64,000 bases of DNA from Leptolinea tardivitalis (lineage in GTDB: Bacteria > Chloroflexota > Anaerolineae > Anaerolineales > Anaerolineaceae). Position 1 is the first letter of the stretch; every line of letters begins with the position of its first letter. The notes beneath the pieces are model-generated. The model ran no database searches. It saw nothing but the letters and a program-made list of their open reading frames with translations, and was not told the origin of the DNA. The stretch is taken from contig NZ_BBYA01000008.1 of NCBI RefSeq assembly GCF_001050275.1, positions 62,001-126,000 of the forward strand. The letters run 5' to 3'. Below are positions 1-7,913 of this stretch, piece by piece. A program made the translations under genes and the position numbers.

Positions 1-2
1 AA

Positions 3-1022
3 CAGACAAATATTCGCCGATTACGGTTGTTGCCAGTACCAGGCCGTTTACTCGTTTCTCCCGGACAAAAAGTATCACCCATGGATTCTGTGGCGGAAGC
101 TCCCAACCCGAGTGGACATTTTTTCCTCGACATACGAAAAGCGTTAAAAGTTGATACGGCAACAGCGGATGAGTTAATCCAACGAAAAAAAGGGGAACGC
201 CTGGCCAAAGGGGATATCCTTGCGGAAACTGGCGGCGCTTTCTCACGGGTTGTAAGAGCGCCTGTGGATTGCCAGGTGACAGAAATAAATGCCGGAGTCA
301 TGATCATGGAGACTCAAGGCGAACCTGTCAGAATACCGGCAGGCCTGCCGGGCTTTATTCACAGCCTGGAAGGGGATAAAGGTGTTACCATTGAATCAGG
401 TGGTGCCCTGGTACAGGGCGTTTGGGGCAACAACCGGACTGATAGTGGATTACTTGTTGTACTCTGCGATTCGCCCGACCAGGAGTTGACGGTGAAACAA
501 CTGGAAGCCAGTGCCCGTGGATCGGTTGCCGTAGCCGGTTATTGTTTATCCGGCGAGGTCATCCGACGGGCGGCTGAAATGGAGTTGCACGGACTGATTC
601 TCTCTGCCATCAACCCGGATCTGATCCATCAAGTCAACAATCTTACTTTCCCGGTTATTCTCATTGAAGGATTTGGAAGAATACCCATGAACATGGCAGC
701 GTATTCCATCTTTCATGAGAATGAACGCCATGATGCTGCCTTACATGCCCGACCGTGGGACCATATGACAGGTGAACGCCCCGAAGTGTTGATCCCATCA
801 CCAAATCAGGCGTTGCCGCCGCCAGAAGTGGATGAATTCAGTCCGGGACAGATTGTGCATATAAAAATGCCCCCATATTCCGGAGAAGTTGGCACGATTC
901 TTGCAATGACTCAAGGATTGACGAACCTATCAAACGGGCTGCGCGTGCCGGCTGCGGTGTTGCGCAAACAAAATGGCGAACAAATCACCGTACCGCTGGC
1001 AAATCTGGAGCTGATCATCTGA
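3..1022 (+). CDS. Barrel-sandwich (RnfC/lipoyl-like) protein with C-terminal KOW-like segment, 5' partial
   Basis: The frame is open to the left edge (codons from position 3 read QTNIRRLR before the first possible TTG at 27), so the gene starts outside the window. The first ~100 residues alternate short strands and glycines (LPVPGRLLVSPGQKV, KGDILAETGG, RAPVDCQVTEI) in the way barrel-sandwich hybrid domains of the RnfC/lipoyl type do. The last ~60 residues (FSPGQIVHI, GEVGTI) resemble a KOW or SH3-like barrel. No catalytic motif is visible and I do not know the function. It ends 32 bases before the next gene on the same strand, so the two may be co-transcribed. Confidence 0.7.
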   Translation, partial: QTNIRRLRLLPVPGRLLVSPGQKVSPMDSVAEAPNPSGHFFLDIRKALKVDTATADELIQRKKGERLAKGDILAETGGAFSRVVRAPVDCQVTEINAGVMIMETQGEPVRIPAGLPGFIHSLEGDKGVTIESGGALVQGVWGNNRTDSGLLVVLCDSPDQELTVKQLEASARGSVAVAGYCLSGEVIRRAAEMELHGLILSAINPDLIHQVNNLTFPVILIEGFGRIPMNMAAYSIFHENERHDAALHARPWDHMTGERPEVLIPSPNQALPPPEVDEFSPGQIVHIKMPPYSGEVGTILAMTQGLTNLSNGLRVPAAVLRKQNGEQITVPLANLELII

Positions 1023-1054
1023 GGTTGCCCATCCGGATATCAGGAGAAGAAAAA

Positions 1055-1687
1055 ATGTCATACCCTGAAAATCAAAATCAATACGAAGAATTCGATGAAT
1101 ATGAAAGCGATGATCTCTCCGGAGAGAAGGCGGCTAAACCCAGCAACCGTACTTTTTTCATTTCCTTTGGCCTGATTGCGGTGATTTTTGCCCTCACCCT
1201 GGCTGCTCTGGCTTTTGTGGTATTTTACGTACTCCCTCAATCCCGTGAAAAAAGGGAAGCACAGAATATTCAGATCTATGCAGCCAATACGGCGACTGCA
1301 TTAGCGGCTACCCAGCTTTCTGAAAGCCTGGCGATGGCTGCGGCTGCTACCGAAGAACCAACAGCCACGATCGCTCCCACCTTCACACAGCTGGCCCCCG
1401 AAGCAACAGCCACGCCTGAACTTGTGGAAGTGGTTGTAGGAACTCCAGAAGTGGTGACGGCGGAAGCCGTTGGCGGGGGAATGGACAGCCGCACGGCGAC
1501 ACTGGCTGCCTTGCAAACTCAGGCTGTGAGTGCCCGCCTGACGGCTGTTGCAGAAGGCCGGGTTACTACGGCATTACCTCAGACAGGAATTATGGATGGC
1601 GTCGGCCTGCCAGGATTGGCCGGATTGACGGCCGCTCTGGGTGTTGTGATCATCGCAGCACGTAAGTTACGCTCATCCAATAAATAA
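1055..1687 (+). CDS. Membrane-anchored surface protein with LPQTG sorting signal
   Basis: The ATG at 1055 follows an AGGAGA ribosome site at 1042-1047, which is why I prefer it to the TTG at 1025. The 210-residue product has an acidic N-terminus, a strong transmembrane segment at about residues 40-62 and a long Ala/Thr/Glu-rich low-complexity region. At residues 174-178 it carries LPQTG, followed by a hydrophobic stretch and a basic tail (RKLRSSNK). That tripartite C-terminus is the classical sortase recognition signal. No sortase gene lies in the window. The product is probably an envelope spacer or stalk protein. The sorting signal is seen in the sequence; its use is inferred. Confidence 0.75.
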   Translation: MSYPENQNQYEEFDEYESDDLSGEKAAKPSNRTFFISFGLIAVIFALTLAALAFVVFYVLPQSREKREAQNIQIYAANTATALAATQLSESLAMAAAATEEPTATIAPTFTQLAPEATATPELVEVVVGTPEVVTAEAVGGGMDSRTATLAALQTQAVSARLTAVAEGRVTTALPQTGIMDGVGLPGLAGLTAALGVVIIAARKLRSSNK

Positions 1688-1699
1688 AGAGGAAAATAA

Positions 1700-1735
1700 A
1701 AGCCCTGACTTCTAAAAGAGTCAGGGCTTTTTTTG
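1700..1735. terminator. Bidirectional intrinsic terminator
   Basis: An 11-bp perfect stem (AAGCCCTGACT at 1700-1710 with AGTCAGGGCTT at 1719-1729) has an A-rich left flank and a T-run on the right. It sits between two convergent genes and can serve both. Confidence 0.9.
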
Positions 1736-1748
1736 ATTCAAAATTCGA

Positions 1749-3209
1749 TCAACAAATGCTTGCGGCAATTTGCTCGCCAAAGCCGAGCAGGGCTTTGACC
1801 ATATCCTGTGAACGGCCTTCGGCATATACCCGAAGTACGGGTTCTGTCCCAGAAGGGCGGATCAGCAGCCAGGAATCATCGGCCATGATGTATTTGACGC
1901 CATCCAGAGAGGCTACTTCTTTCACCGTTTCCCCGCCAATCTTGGCCGGGGCATCATTAATTAACTGGGTGGTCATCTGGGCTTTGGCGACTGGACGTTT
2001 GAGGCGTAGATCGGTTCGCTCATAGAAGGCCGGACCGACCCGGTTTAACAAATCTTCAATCAGTTCATACAGGGTGACGCCGGAAGCAGAGACAATTTCT
2101 AATAACAGCAATCCCATGAGGATACCATCACCTTCAGGGATATGACCTTTGAAGGATATGCCGCCGGATTCTTCCCCGCCAATGAGCACATCTTCCTGCA
2201 TCATGATGTCAGCAATATGATTAAATCCAACGGGGGTTTCATGGACTTTCAGGCCATATTGATTGGCCAGCCGGTCTATCATGCGGGTGGTTGATACAGT
2301 GCGCACAACAGAACCTGACCATCCACGTTTTTCATGGAGATATTCAAGGGAAAGTGCCATGATTTTATGGGGGTCGACGAAATTTCCCCGTTCATCCATG
2401 GCACCGATCCGGTCGGCATCTCCATCAGTAGCCAGACCGAAATTCCCCAGATGTGTACCGATGGCTCCGGCCAGAGGTCCGAGGAATTTGCCGATGGGTT
2501 CAGGATGTACACCGCCAAATCCGGGGTTCATTTCTCCACGGATTTCCGTCACTTCACATCCGGTGCCCTGCAGGATGCCTTTGATCACCCCGCGCCCGGC
2601 GCCATACATAGAATCAACCACGATGCGCTGCGGATTAGCCGCAATTTTATCGAAATCAATCAATGTGCGCAGGTGGTCGTTATAGGCAGGGATGGGATTG
2701 AAGCGTTGGATCAACCCGGCGTGAATAGCCTGATCATAATCCATGAGATTCGGGCCGCGGCCCTGGTTTTCGTTATCATTCAGATACACTTCCACCCGGC
2801 GGCACTGTTCCGGCAGTGCGGAACCACCGTACGCCGATTTTAATTTCACACCGTTGTAACGCGGCGCATTATGTGATGCTGTGATCATCACACCACCCAT
2901 GGCATTTTGTTGACGGACAGCAAAGGAGAGAGTCGGGGTGGGAACATCCGCATTTGTCAGGTATACAATAAATCCATTGGCTGCCAGTACACGGGCCACT
3001 TCAGAGGCAAACCGGTCGCTCAGAAAACGGGTATCAAAACCGACAACGAGCTTTTTGGGATCGGGGGTCAAATGGACGACGGTGCCGTTATTCCAGGCAT
3101 CGGAGGCAATGGCATCTGCAATCGCCTGAGTGACCTGCCGTAGATTGGCAAAAGTGAATGTATCAGAGATAACGGCGCGCCAGCCGTCAGTACCGAAATG
3201 AATCGTCAT
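1749..3209 (-). CDS. Phosphoglucomutase/phosphomannomutase family protein
   Basis: This is an alpha-D-phosphohexomutase that interconverts hexose 1- and 6-phosphates in the cytoplasm, supplying sugar nucleotides for glycans. All four family signatures are present in order. They are the catalytic phosphoserine loop TASHN (residues 110-114, Ser112), the Mg-binding DGDADR (262-267), the sugar-binding GGEESGG loop, and the C-terminal phosphate-binding RPSGTEP. Its 486 residues are normal for the family. Substrate preference (glucose, mannose or glucosamine) cannot be decided here; the active-site serine loop is TASHN, not the GlmM-type TGSHN. It converges on the LPQTG gene, with a terminator between them. 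Confidence 0.93.
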   Translation of the reverse strand: MTIHFGTDGWRAVISDTFTFANLRQVTQAIADAIASDAWNNGTVVHLTPDPKKLVVGFDTRFLSDRFASEVARVLAANGFIVYLTNADVPTPTLSFAVRQQNAMGGVMITASHNAPRYNGVKLKSAYGGSALPEQCRRVEVYLNDNENQGRGPNLMDYDQAIHAGLIQRFNPIPAYNDHLRTLIDFDKIAANPQRIVVDSMYGAGRGVIKGILQGTGCEVTEIRGEMNPGFGGVHPEPIGKFLGPLAGAIGTHLGNFGLATDGDADRIGAMDERGNFVDPHKIMALSLEYLHEKRGWSGSVVRTVSTTRMIDRLANQYGLKVHETPVGFNHIADIMMQEDVLIGGEESGGISFKGHIPEGDGILMGLLLLEIVSASGVTLYELIEDLLNRVGPAFYERTDLRLKRPVAKAQMTTQLINDAPAKIGGETVKEVASLDGVKYIMADDSWLLIRPSGTEPVLRVYAEGRSQDMVKALLGFGEQIAASIC

Positions 3210-3239
3210 AAATTGTCTTGCTCCTAAATTTCAATAGTA

Positions 3240-4457
3240 TTACCCCGGCGGGGTGGGAGTTATCGTGGGTGTATCTGTCGGGATTCCTGTTGCTGTAATT
3301 AATACCGATTGTAACACCCAGCCTTCATAACCGTCGGGGCTTTTTACATGCAGCCAGATTTTACCGTCAGCCTCTGTTGCCTCGGGTAACAAGAACAATG
3401 GGCTGCCATTTAATAGACTCTTTACCAGGGCGCCGCTGTATCCGGGAGTTTTGCGAACAAAAGCGCCTCCGCCGGTTTCTGCTGACATCCAGGCTTTCAC
3501 CGGTGTGGTGGTGGGGGTGAATGTAACAGTCGGTGTATACGTGGGCTCCGGAGTGGGAGTGCGCGTTATGGTCGGCGTGGGGGGGACCTTTGTGCGGGTA
3601 GGGGTATTCGTAGGGGTCGGCGCCAGGGTGGGTGACGGAACCAATGTAGGCAGCGCCACCTGAAAATGCCGTGCGGTTTCAACGCCGCTGAAGGCGACCA
3701 CAGCACACATGCCGACCAACACGGCTGTTGTGCCCAGCGTGTATCCAAGGTTAATCATCGGACGCAGACCGGTGAAGGCAAGAACGGTTACTCCAATGAG
3801 AACAGAAGCTGCCAGATACACACCGTAGACGAGAAGACCATCCGGCCAAAGTCCTTTGCTTCCGGTAACAAGACCAAACCCGGCAACACTGAGCGGCAGG
3901 TAGAGCTCATATGCCAGGGCAATATTGGCGACATAAAGACGGTTGCTTGCATTGTTGCGAATTGTGAAAAAAGTCGTCAGACCGCCACCCAGCGCCAGCA
4001 AAAAAAAGTCATACCAGGAAAAATGTGCGTGCAGATAGGCATGCTGCACCATCACACTGTTGAATTGCATGGCCGCCAAACCGCCCAGAGCACCGCCAAT
4101 GAAAACCAACGAGGCTCCAATCAGCGTGCTGACCAATGATCTGAGGAAGAACTCCCGCGATCCGATGATGGAAGCGAGTGAAAGTCCGATGACTGGCAGG
4201 AGCAATGGCGCTGTCAACGCCGCCAGCATGAACAATGCTGGCGAATTAACCAGAGCTGCCAGACCGGTGAGCAGGCCGCATATAAAGGAAAAGACCAGAA
4301 AGTCAAACGAAGGCGTCAACCGGGTGACCAGTTGTTCCAGCATGGCCGTTTGTTCATCGGTGGTATCCGGCGCAAGCAGACGACGCTGTCTGCGGCGGCG
4401 GGCTGGCGGCAGGGTCGAATCTTCAGGCGGGAGAGGTTCGCTGGTCGGCAGGGTCAT
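3240..4457 (-). CDS. DUF389-like membrane protein fused to PT-rich linker and bacterial SH3 domain
   Basis: The N-terminal ~60 residues are polar with a basic RRRRQRR patch. Residues ~55-270 form about eight hydrophobic helices resembling DUF389 (the LAALTAPLLLPVIGLSLA segment is typical). Next comes a ~60-residue extracytoplasmic Pro/Thr linker of repeated PTPT units. A ~60-residue SH3b-like domain follows (GAFVRKTPGYSGALV, GYEGWVLQSV), then a short PT tail. SH3b domains usually bind cell-wall components, so this may be a membrane protein tethered to the envelope. The start overlaps the stop of the upstream HAD gene by 4 bases, implying translational coupling. Biochemical function is unknown. 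Confidence 0.75.
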   Translation of the reverse strand: MTLPTSEPLPPEDSTLPPARRRRQRRLLAPDTTDEQTAMLEQLVTRLTPSFDFLVFSFICGLLTGLAALVNSPALFMLAALTAPLLLPVIGLSLASIIGSREFFLRSLVSTLIGASLVFIGGALGGLAAMQFNSVMVQHAYLHAHFSWYDFFLLALGGGLTTFFTIRNNASNRLYVANIALAYELYLPLSVAGFGLVTGSKGLWPDGLLVYGVYLAASVLIGVTVLAFTGLRPMINLGYTLGTTAVLVGMCAVVAFSGVETARHFQVALPTLVPSPTLAPTPTNTPTRTKVPPTPTITRTPTPEPTYTPTVTFTPTTTPVKAWMSAETGGGAFVRKTPGYSGALVKSLLNGSPLFLLPEATEADGKIWLHVKSPDGYEGWVLQSVLITATGIPTDTPTITPTPPG

Positions 4458-4924
4458 TTTCGAAGCGTGGAAACGATCCGTTGTGGATTTTCAAGCAGGG
4501 AAAAGGCGGAAAAGATATCGGGCATGATAATGCGAGCTGAAGCTAAGGCATCTGCGCACAGGCCTTCTGGTGATAAGACAGCGATCCCGAGCCAGGCTTC
4601 CGCCAGCATCAGGGCATCGTTGGCTCCCTGACCGATGGCCGCACAGCTGCTGCCGCCCAACTGACGGATAAACGCCGCTTTTTGTACGGCTTCATCCCCC
4701 GGCTGCAACCGGACGGCTTTCATGCCCAGGATGTGATCGATCTGGTCCTGCCGGTCGTGTGTATCTGCCGTGATCAGGTGCACGTCAAGCCGGTTTTGCA
4801 ACGAGGCGATAGCCCGCGGCATCCCTTCGAGCAACGTTCCATCGATGGCGATGGTTCCGTTAACATCCAGCACCAGATGAGAAATTTGCGCAGTTCCCGC
4901 GCCCGGGATAGTCAGATCAATCAT
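4454..4924 (-). CDS. HAD-superfamily protein, soluble P-type-ATPase-like
   Basis: A small (156-residue) single-domain HAD protein. The nucleophile motif is DVNGT (Asp20), with Asn replacing the usual second Asp. A threonine/serine-like motif II (LITADTH) and the GQGANDALML loop (motif IV, metal binding) are visible. Proteins with DVNGT and this compactness resemble the soluble P-type ATPase-like group, whose substrate is not known to me. I chose the ATG at 4924. A TATAAT hexamer (4931-4936, minus strand) lies 6 bases upstream, so the transcript could be leaderless. The in-frame ATG at 4957 is an alternative. It is coupled to the DUF389 gene. Confidence 0.78.
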   Translation of the reverse strand: MIDLTIPGAGTAQISHLVLDVNGTIAIDGTLLEGMPRAIASLQNRLDVHLITADTHDRQDQIDHILGMKAVRLQPGDEAVQKAAFIRQLGGSSCAAIGQGANDALMLAEAWLGIAVLSPEGLCADALASARIIMPDIFSAFSLLENPQRIVSTLRK

Positions 4925-4996
4925 GCCGCTATTATAATATAGCCGCCCCTGAGTCATTTTATCCCCACTTCTGCCGGGTGCCAGATTGGTATATTG

Positions 4997-6022
4997 ATGA
5001 AGCGTCTTACATCGTATGGATTGACAGGTCTTATTTTTCTTTTGATGATTACCGGTTGCAAAGGGCAGGGTTTGCCGTTCTTCCGGCCGACCGCCACACC
5101 GATTCCCACAGCCACGACCATCCCCACGCCTGTTCCGACGGCCACGCCGGATGTCGGCCGGGTGGCGCTCATTGCGCCGCCGGAGATCAGGCCGGAAGAG
5201 GTCAAGGCCGTTACAGATGCCATTCAGCCTGTGGTTTCGCAGGCCGGTCTGGTGATTGAGACACTGGGGCAGCCTCCCGCCGGGTCACTTGGACCCAACC
5301 GCGCGGCTGCCATCTTCCTGACCATGCCGTCCAACCTGGTGGATATTCTCTCCGCCAATCCGCAGACGCAGATTCTGGTGGTGAGCCGGAATGACCTGCA
5401 GGTGGGACCCACCCTGACTGTTCTGCGTGTTCACCCGGAATATCAGGCATTCATTGCCGGGTATGCGGCTGTTCTGGCGGCTCCCAACTGGCGGGCGGCC
5501 GGGTTGATCGCCGAAGAGGCGGGTGACACCAGCCCGCTTTCAAATGCCTTTATGAGCGGCGGACGGTATTTCTGCGGCCGGTGCGGCACGTCTACACCAC
5601 CATATGCTCCCTACCCGCTGACAGAAACGGCTCCGTCATCTTCTTCGGCTGCCGAATGGCAGACGGCCGTCGCCAATATCTTACCGGCTGGATTGGAATC
5701 GCTGTACTTTTCCAAAGAGGCCATGTCACCTGAATTGATGCAGTCGGTAGCTTCTCAAAACCTGATTTTCCTGGGAGCCACGTACCCCGGGGATGCCTAT
5801 AAGGAACGCTGGGCAGCCACCATATCGTTGGATACCGTCGGCGCACTGGCACAGGCTTTACCCGATGTTCTGAAGGGACAGGGCGGAAAGACGGTATCGG
5901 TGGGTGTAAAACTGACCGATATCAACGAAGCCTATCTGACTATCGGAAAACAGCGGCTGATCGAAAAAACCAACGAAGACCTGATGAAGGGTGTACTCAA
6001 TCCCTTCACGGTGACGAATTAA
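4997..6022 (+). CDS. Lipoprotein resembling BMP-type substrate-binding proteins
   Basis: The N-terminus is a lipoprotein signal peptide (MKR..., hydrophobic core, lipobox ITGC with Cys21), followed by a Pro/Thr-rich spacer. The rest resembles the periplasmic-binding fold of basic membrane proteins (PnrA/Med family), for example an EYQAFIAGYAA segment and a late glutamine/glycine-rich hinge. It would be anchored outside the membrane and bind a small ligand, possibly a nucleoside. No transporter genes are adjacent, so it may be orphaned or act as a sensor. Start: ATG at 4997; the TTG just before it is less likely. Its 3' end overlaps the convergent sugar transferase by 4 bases. Confidence 0.7.
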   Translation: MKRLTSYGLTGLIFLLMITGCKGQGLPFFRPTATPIPTATTIPTPVPTATPDVGRVALIAPPEIRPEEVKAVTDAIQPVVSQAGLVIETLGQPPAGSLGPNRAAAIFLTMPSNLVDILSANPQTQILVVSRNDLQVGPTLTVLRVHPEYQAFIAGYAAVLAAPNWRAAGLIAEEAGDTSPLSNAFMSGGRYFCGRCGTSTPPYAPYPLTETAPSSSSAAEWQTAVANILPAGLESLYFSKEAMSPELMQSVASQNLIFLGATYPGDAYKERWAATISLDTVGALAQALPDVLKGQGGKTVSVGVKLTDINEAYLTIGKQRLIEKTNEDLMKGVLNPFTVTN

Positions 6023-6636
6023 TTCTTCGTTGTGCCTTTGAACTCTGTGGCTGTGGCTGCCCCCGGCTGGTTGATGCCTTCACGGCGAATCACTTTGACA
6101 AAGGTGAGTGCCAGAATTTTGACATCTAACCACAGGGACCAGTGATCGACATACCACACGTCGAGCTTGAATTTCTCCTCCCATGTGAGGGCGTTGCGTC
6201 CATTGATTTGTGCCCATCCGGCCATGCCGGGCAATACATCATGACGGCGGGCCTGTTCCGGCGTATACCGGTCAAGGTAGGCTGTGAGCAGCGGACGGGG
6301 ACCGACCAGACTCATTTCACCGCGCAAGACGTTGAGCAATTCGGGGAGTTCGTCCATGCTGGTGGAGCGCAGGAACCGGCCAAAAGAGGTCAGCCGGTCG
6401 GCATCGGGGAGCAGGTTTCCTTCGGCGTCGCGCTGGTCTGTCATGGTGCGGAATTTATTCAGGGTGAACAACTTGCCTTTATAACCGGGACGTACCTGAC
6501 GGAACAGGATGGGACTGCCCAGTTTGACCCGCACCAGAATCGCCAGCACAAGAATGAGCGGCGAGATGAGGATGACACCTGGAATGGTGAGACACAGGTC
6601 AAAGAGGCGTTTGGAGAGGGGGATTCCCTGAGGCAT
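6019..6636 (-). CDS. Short bacterial sugar transferase (undecaprenyl-phosphate glycosylphosphotransferase)
   Basis: About 205 residues, the size of the minimal catalytic form (PglC/ExoY-like). One N-terminal membrane-associated helix (KRLFDLCLTIPGVILISPLIL) is followed by the family signatures FRQVRPGYKGKLFTLNKFRTM, SMDELPELLNVLRGEMSLVG and GPRPLL. It transfers a sugar phosphate from a nucleotide sugar to undecaprenyl phosphate to start glycan synthesis. The ATG at 6636 is preceded by TATAAT 7 bases upstream and no ribosome site, so the message is probably leaderless. A second, full-length sugar transferase lies at 42197-43708. Confidence 0.9.
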   Translation of the reverse strand: MPQGIPLSKRLFDLCLTIPGVILISPLILVLAILVRVKLGSPILFRQVRPGYKGKLFTLNKFRTMTDQRDAEGNLLPDADRLTSFGRFLRSTSMDELPELLNVLRGEMSLVGPRPLLTAYLDRYTPEQARRHDVLPGMAGWAQINGRNALTWEEKFKLDVWYVDHWSLWLDVKILALTFVKVIRREGINQPGAATATEFKGTTKN

Positions 6637-6643
6637 GGAAGGG

Positions 6644-6672
6644 ATTATAGCCTGCGGGCAATCCTTTGACAA
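6644..6672 (-). promoter_or_regulatory. Sigma-A-type promoter of the sugar transferase gene (leaderless)
   Basis: On the minus strand TTGTCA (6667-6672), a 17-bp spacer and TATAAT (6644-6649) precede the ATG at 6636 by 7 bases. Its -35 box overlaps that of the divergent tRNA promoter. Confidence 0.75.
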
Positions 6673-6694
6673 CCAGACAAGGGCATGGTATATT
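6666..6694 (+). promoter_or_regulatory. Sigma-A-type promoter of tRNA-Glu
   Basis: TTGACA (6666-6671), a 17-bp spacer and TATATT (6689-6694) stand 10 bases before the mature tRNA 5' end. This is a near-consensus housekeeping promoter. Confidence 0.85.
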
Positions 6695-6704
6695 TTTTGT
6701 CCTT

Positions 6705-6777
6705 GCCCCCATTGTCTAGTGGCCTAGGACGTGGCCCTCTCAAGGCCAAAACTCGGGTTCGAATCCCGATGGGGGCA
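6705..6777 (+). tRNA. tRNA-Glu (anticodon CTC)
   Basis: The cloverleaf can be drawn by hand. The acceptor stem is GCCCCCA/TGGGGGC, the D arm begins GTCTAGTGG, and the anticodon stem is TGGCC/GGCCA around the loop CTCTCAA (anticodon CTC, decoding GAG). The T arm contains GGTTCGAATCC, and the discriminator base is A. CCA is not encoded. D-arm and anticodon-arm layout match bacterial tRNA-Glu. Confidence 0.95.
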
Positions 6778-7126
6778 CTGATAATTCGCCTGAAAAAGAC
6801 GGATTTTTGATTTGATTGGCCCTCTCACACCATCGAGGTGCAGGCGGTTAAAATCGACCACACCCTACGGCTGCGTAATTCATATAGAGATTCGAAGAAA
6901 TAAAAGTAGGGGTGGACGGCCGTCCACCCCTACAAGGGTAACCCAAATCTGATCTGGAAACCTTACACCTTCTTCTTACACCTCACGCAATCCCAGAAAG
7001 CTCAGCCGATCACCGGCAGCATGTTGCTCAACCGGTTGTAATATCTACTCCAATATCACGAGATAAAGAAGGCCAGGAAGATGCCTTCCACCACCAGAAT
7101 GCGCCACAGCCCCAGGCATAGCAATA
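6778..7126. other. Gene-free stretch after tRNA-Glu
   Basis: It holds a 28-bp perfect palindrome (listed separately) and, near 7056-7126 on the minus strand, a short hydrophobic open frame right after higA that has no start context of its own. No integrase, duplicated tRNA end or other gene is visible. Confidence 0.6.
6906..6933. repeat. 28-bp perfect palindrome, REP-like
   Basis: The left arm GTAGGGGTGGACGG (6906-6919) is followed with no spacer by its exact reverse complement (6920-6933). GC-rich palindromes that begin GTAGGGG and end CCCCTAC are a common dispersed element in environmental bacterial genomes. There is no T-run, so it is not a typical terminator. Confidence 0.75.
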
Positions 7127-7426
7127 TTAAGCAAACACCGGTTCGACTTCTCTTTTTGCTGTCTCTCCATACCGATCCTGTGCTATTTCAAGATCATAAC
7201 GTGATTGGATGCGCATCCAGAATTCGGGGTCGGTCTTCAGGGCAATTGCAAGGCGGATAGCCGTGTTGGCGGTCACACTGCGTTTCCCCTGAACTATCTC
7301 GCTGATCTGTCCGGCAGGCACGCGCATAGCCAGCGCCAGGCGGTTTTGACGGATGCCCAGCGGTTCTAGGAATTCAGTTTTCAGTATTTCGCCGGGGTGG
7401 ATCGGCGGTAATTTTTCTGTTGTCAT
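7127..7426 (-). CDS. higA: HigA-type antitoxin (XRE family)
   Basis: A 99-residue HTH protein of the HigA/VapI family. It opens with PPIHPGEILKTEFLEPLGI, the family hallmark, followed by the helix-turn-helix (QNRLALAMRVPAGQISEIVQGKR) and a TAIRLAIALKTDPEFWM segment. It should neutralise the adjacent HigB toxin and repress the operon by binding the dyad upstream. Its start overlaps the toxin stop by 4 bases, with the toxin first, the usual higBA order. Length is normal. Confidence 0.93.
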   Translation of the reverse strand: MTTEKLPPIHPGEILKTEFLEPLGIRQNRLALAMRVPAGQISEIVQGKRSVTANTAIRLAIALKTDPEFWMRIQSRYDLEIAQDRYGETAKREVEPVFA

Positions 7427-7725
7427 GGTATTTCTCCAGTCTGGTGATAAACCGCTATTTCAACATCATAAGCATTTCCGTTATCCCAAATAAAGCAGAT
7501 CCGGTACTGGTCATTGATCCGTATGCTGTGCTGCCCATTCCGGTTTCCGGATAGTTTTTCCAACCGATTCCCGGGGGTAACGCGCAATGATTTCAATGAG
7601 GAAACCGCATCCAGCATAACGAGTTTTCTGTGGGTGGTTGGAAGAATATCCGGCGGGAATTTCTTTTCCCTTTCCCTGCCATCCAACAACCGCTTTACAT
7701 CAGTGTCTTTATACGAAGCGAACAC
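7423..7725 (-). CDS. higB: HigB-type toxin (RelE/ParE superfamily mRNA interferase)
   Basis: A 100-residue RelE-fold toxin. The C-terminal half carries the family pattern (RLEKLSGNRNGQHSIRINDQYRICFIW, then DVEIAVYH). In the HigB group this toxin cleaves mRNA on the ribosome. The N-terminal FASYKDTDVKRLLDG is also typical. It is intact and coupled to higA, so the module is probably active. An imperfect dyad lies 21 bases upstream of its start. Confidence 0.92.
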   Translation of the reverse strand: MFASYKDTDVKRLLDGREREKKFPPDILPTTHRKLVMLDAVSSLKSLRVTPGNRLEKLSGNRNGQHSIRINDQYRICFIWDNGNAYDVEIAVYHQTGEIP

Positions 7726-7746
7726 AACAAAATAATATTACGCCGC

Positions 7747-7771
7747 GAGTGTTACGTCGAGCGTAATACTC
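7747..7771. promoter_or_regulatory. Candidate HigA operator
   Basis: GAGTGTTACG (7747-7756) and CGTAATACTC (7762-7771) are inverted with one mismatch about a 5-bp spacer, just upstream of higB. Autoregulation through such a dyad is usual for HigA; the assignment here is inferred. Confidence 0.5.
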
Positions 7772-7913
7772 GTTAATTTCATACAAATACTCCGCAAAAA
7801 TGGACGATTACAACCATTTCTGCAATGGATTCTTTCATTATAGATCGGGTATAAGTGATTAGAGTGGGATCGCTTTTGATCCCATCCTAACTAATGTCAA
7901 TATTCAGGGTAAC

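Noticed and set aside
3451-3663. Val/Gly-repeat frame on the + strand
   Set aside because: It is antisense to the PT-repeat linker of the DUF389-SH3 gene; no ribosome site or domain.
7056-7126. Hydrophobic frame (LCLGLWRILVVEGIFLAFFIS) as a membrane-protein remnant
   Set aside because: Only about 23 codons, it starts inside the higA stop region and has no further homologous sequence upstream; may be chance.
6705-7725. Integrative element at tRNA-Glu
   Set aside because: No integrase and no duplicate of the tRNA 3' end is visible elsewhere in the window.
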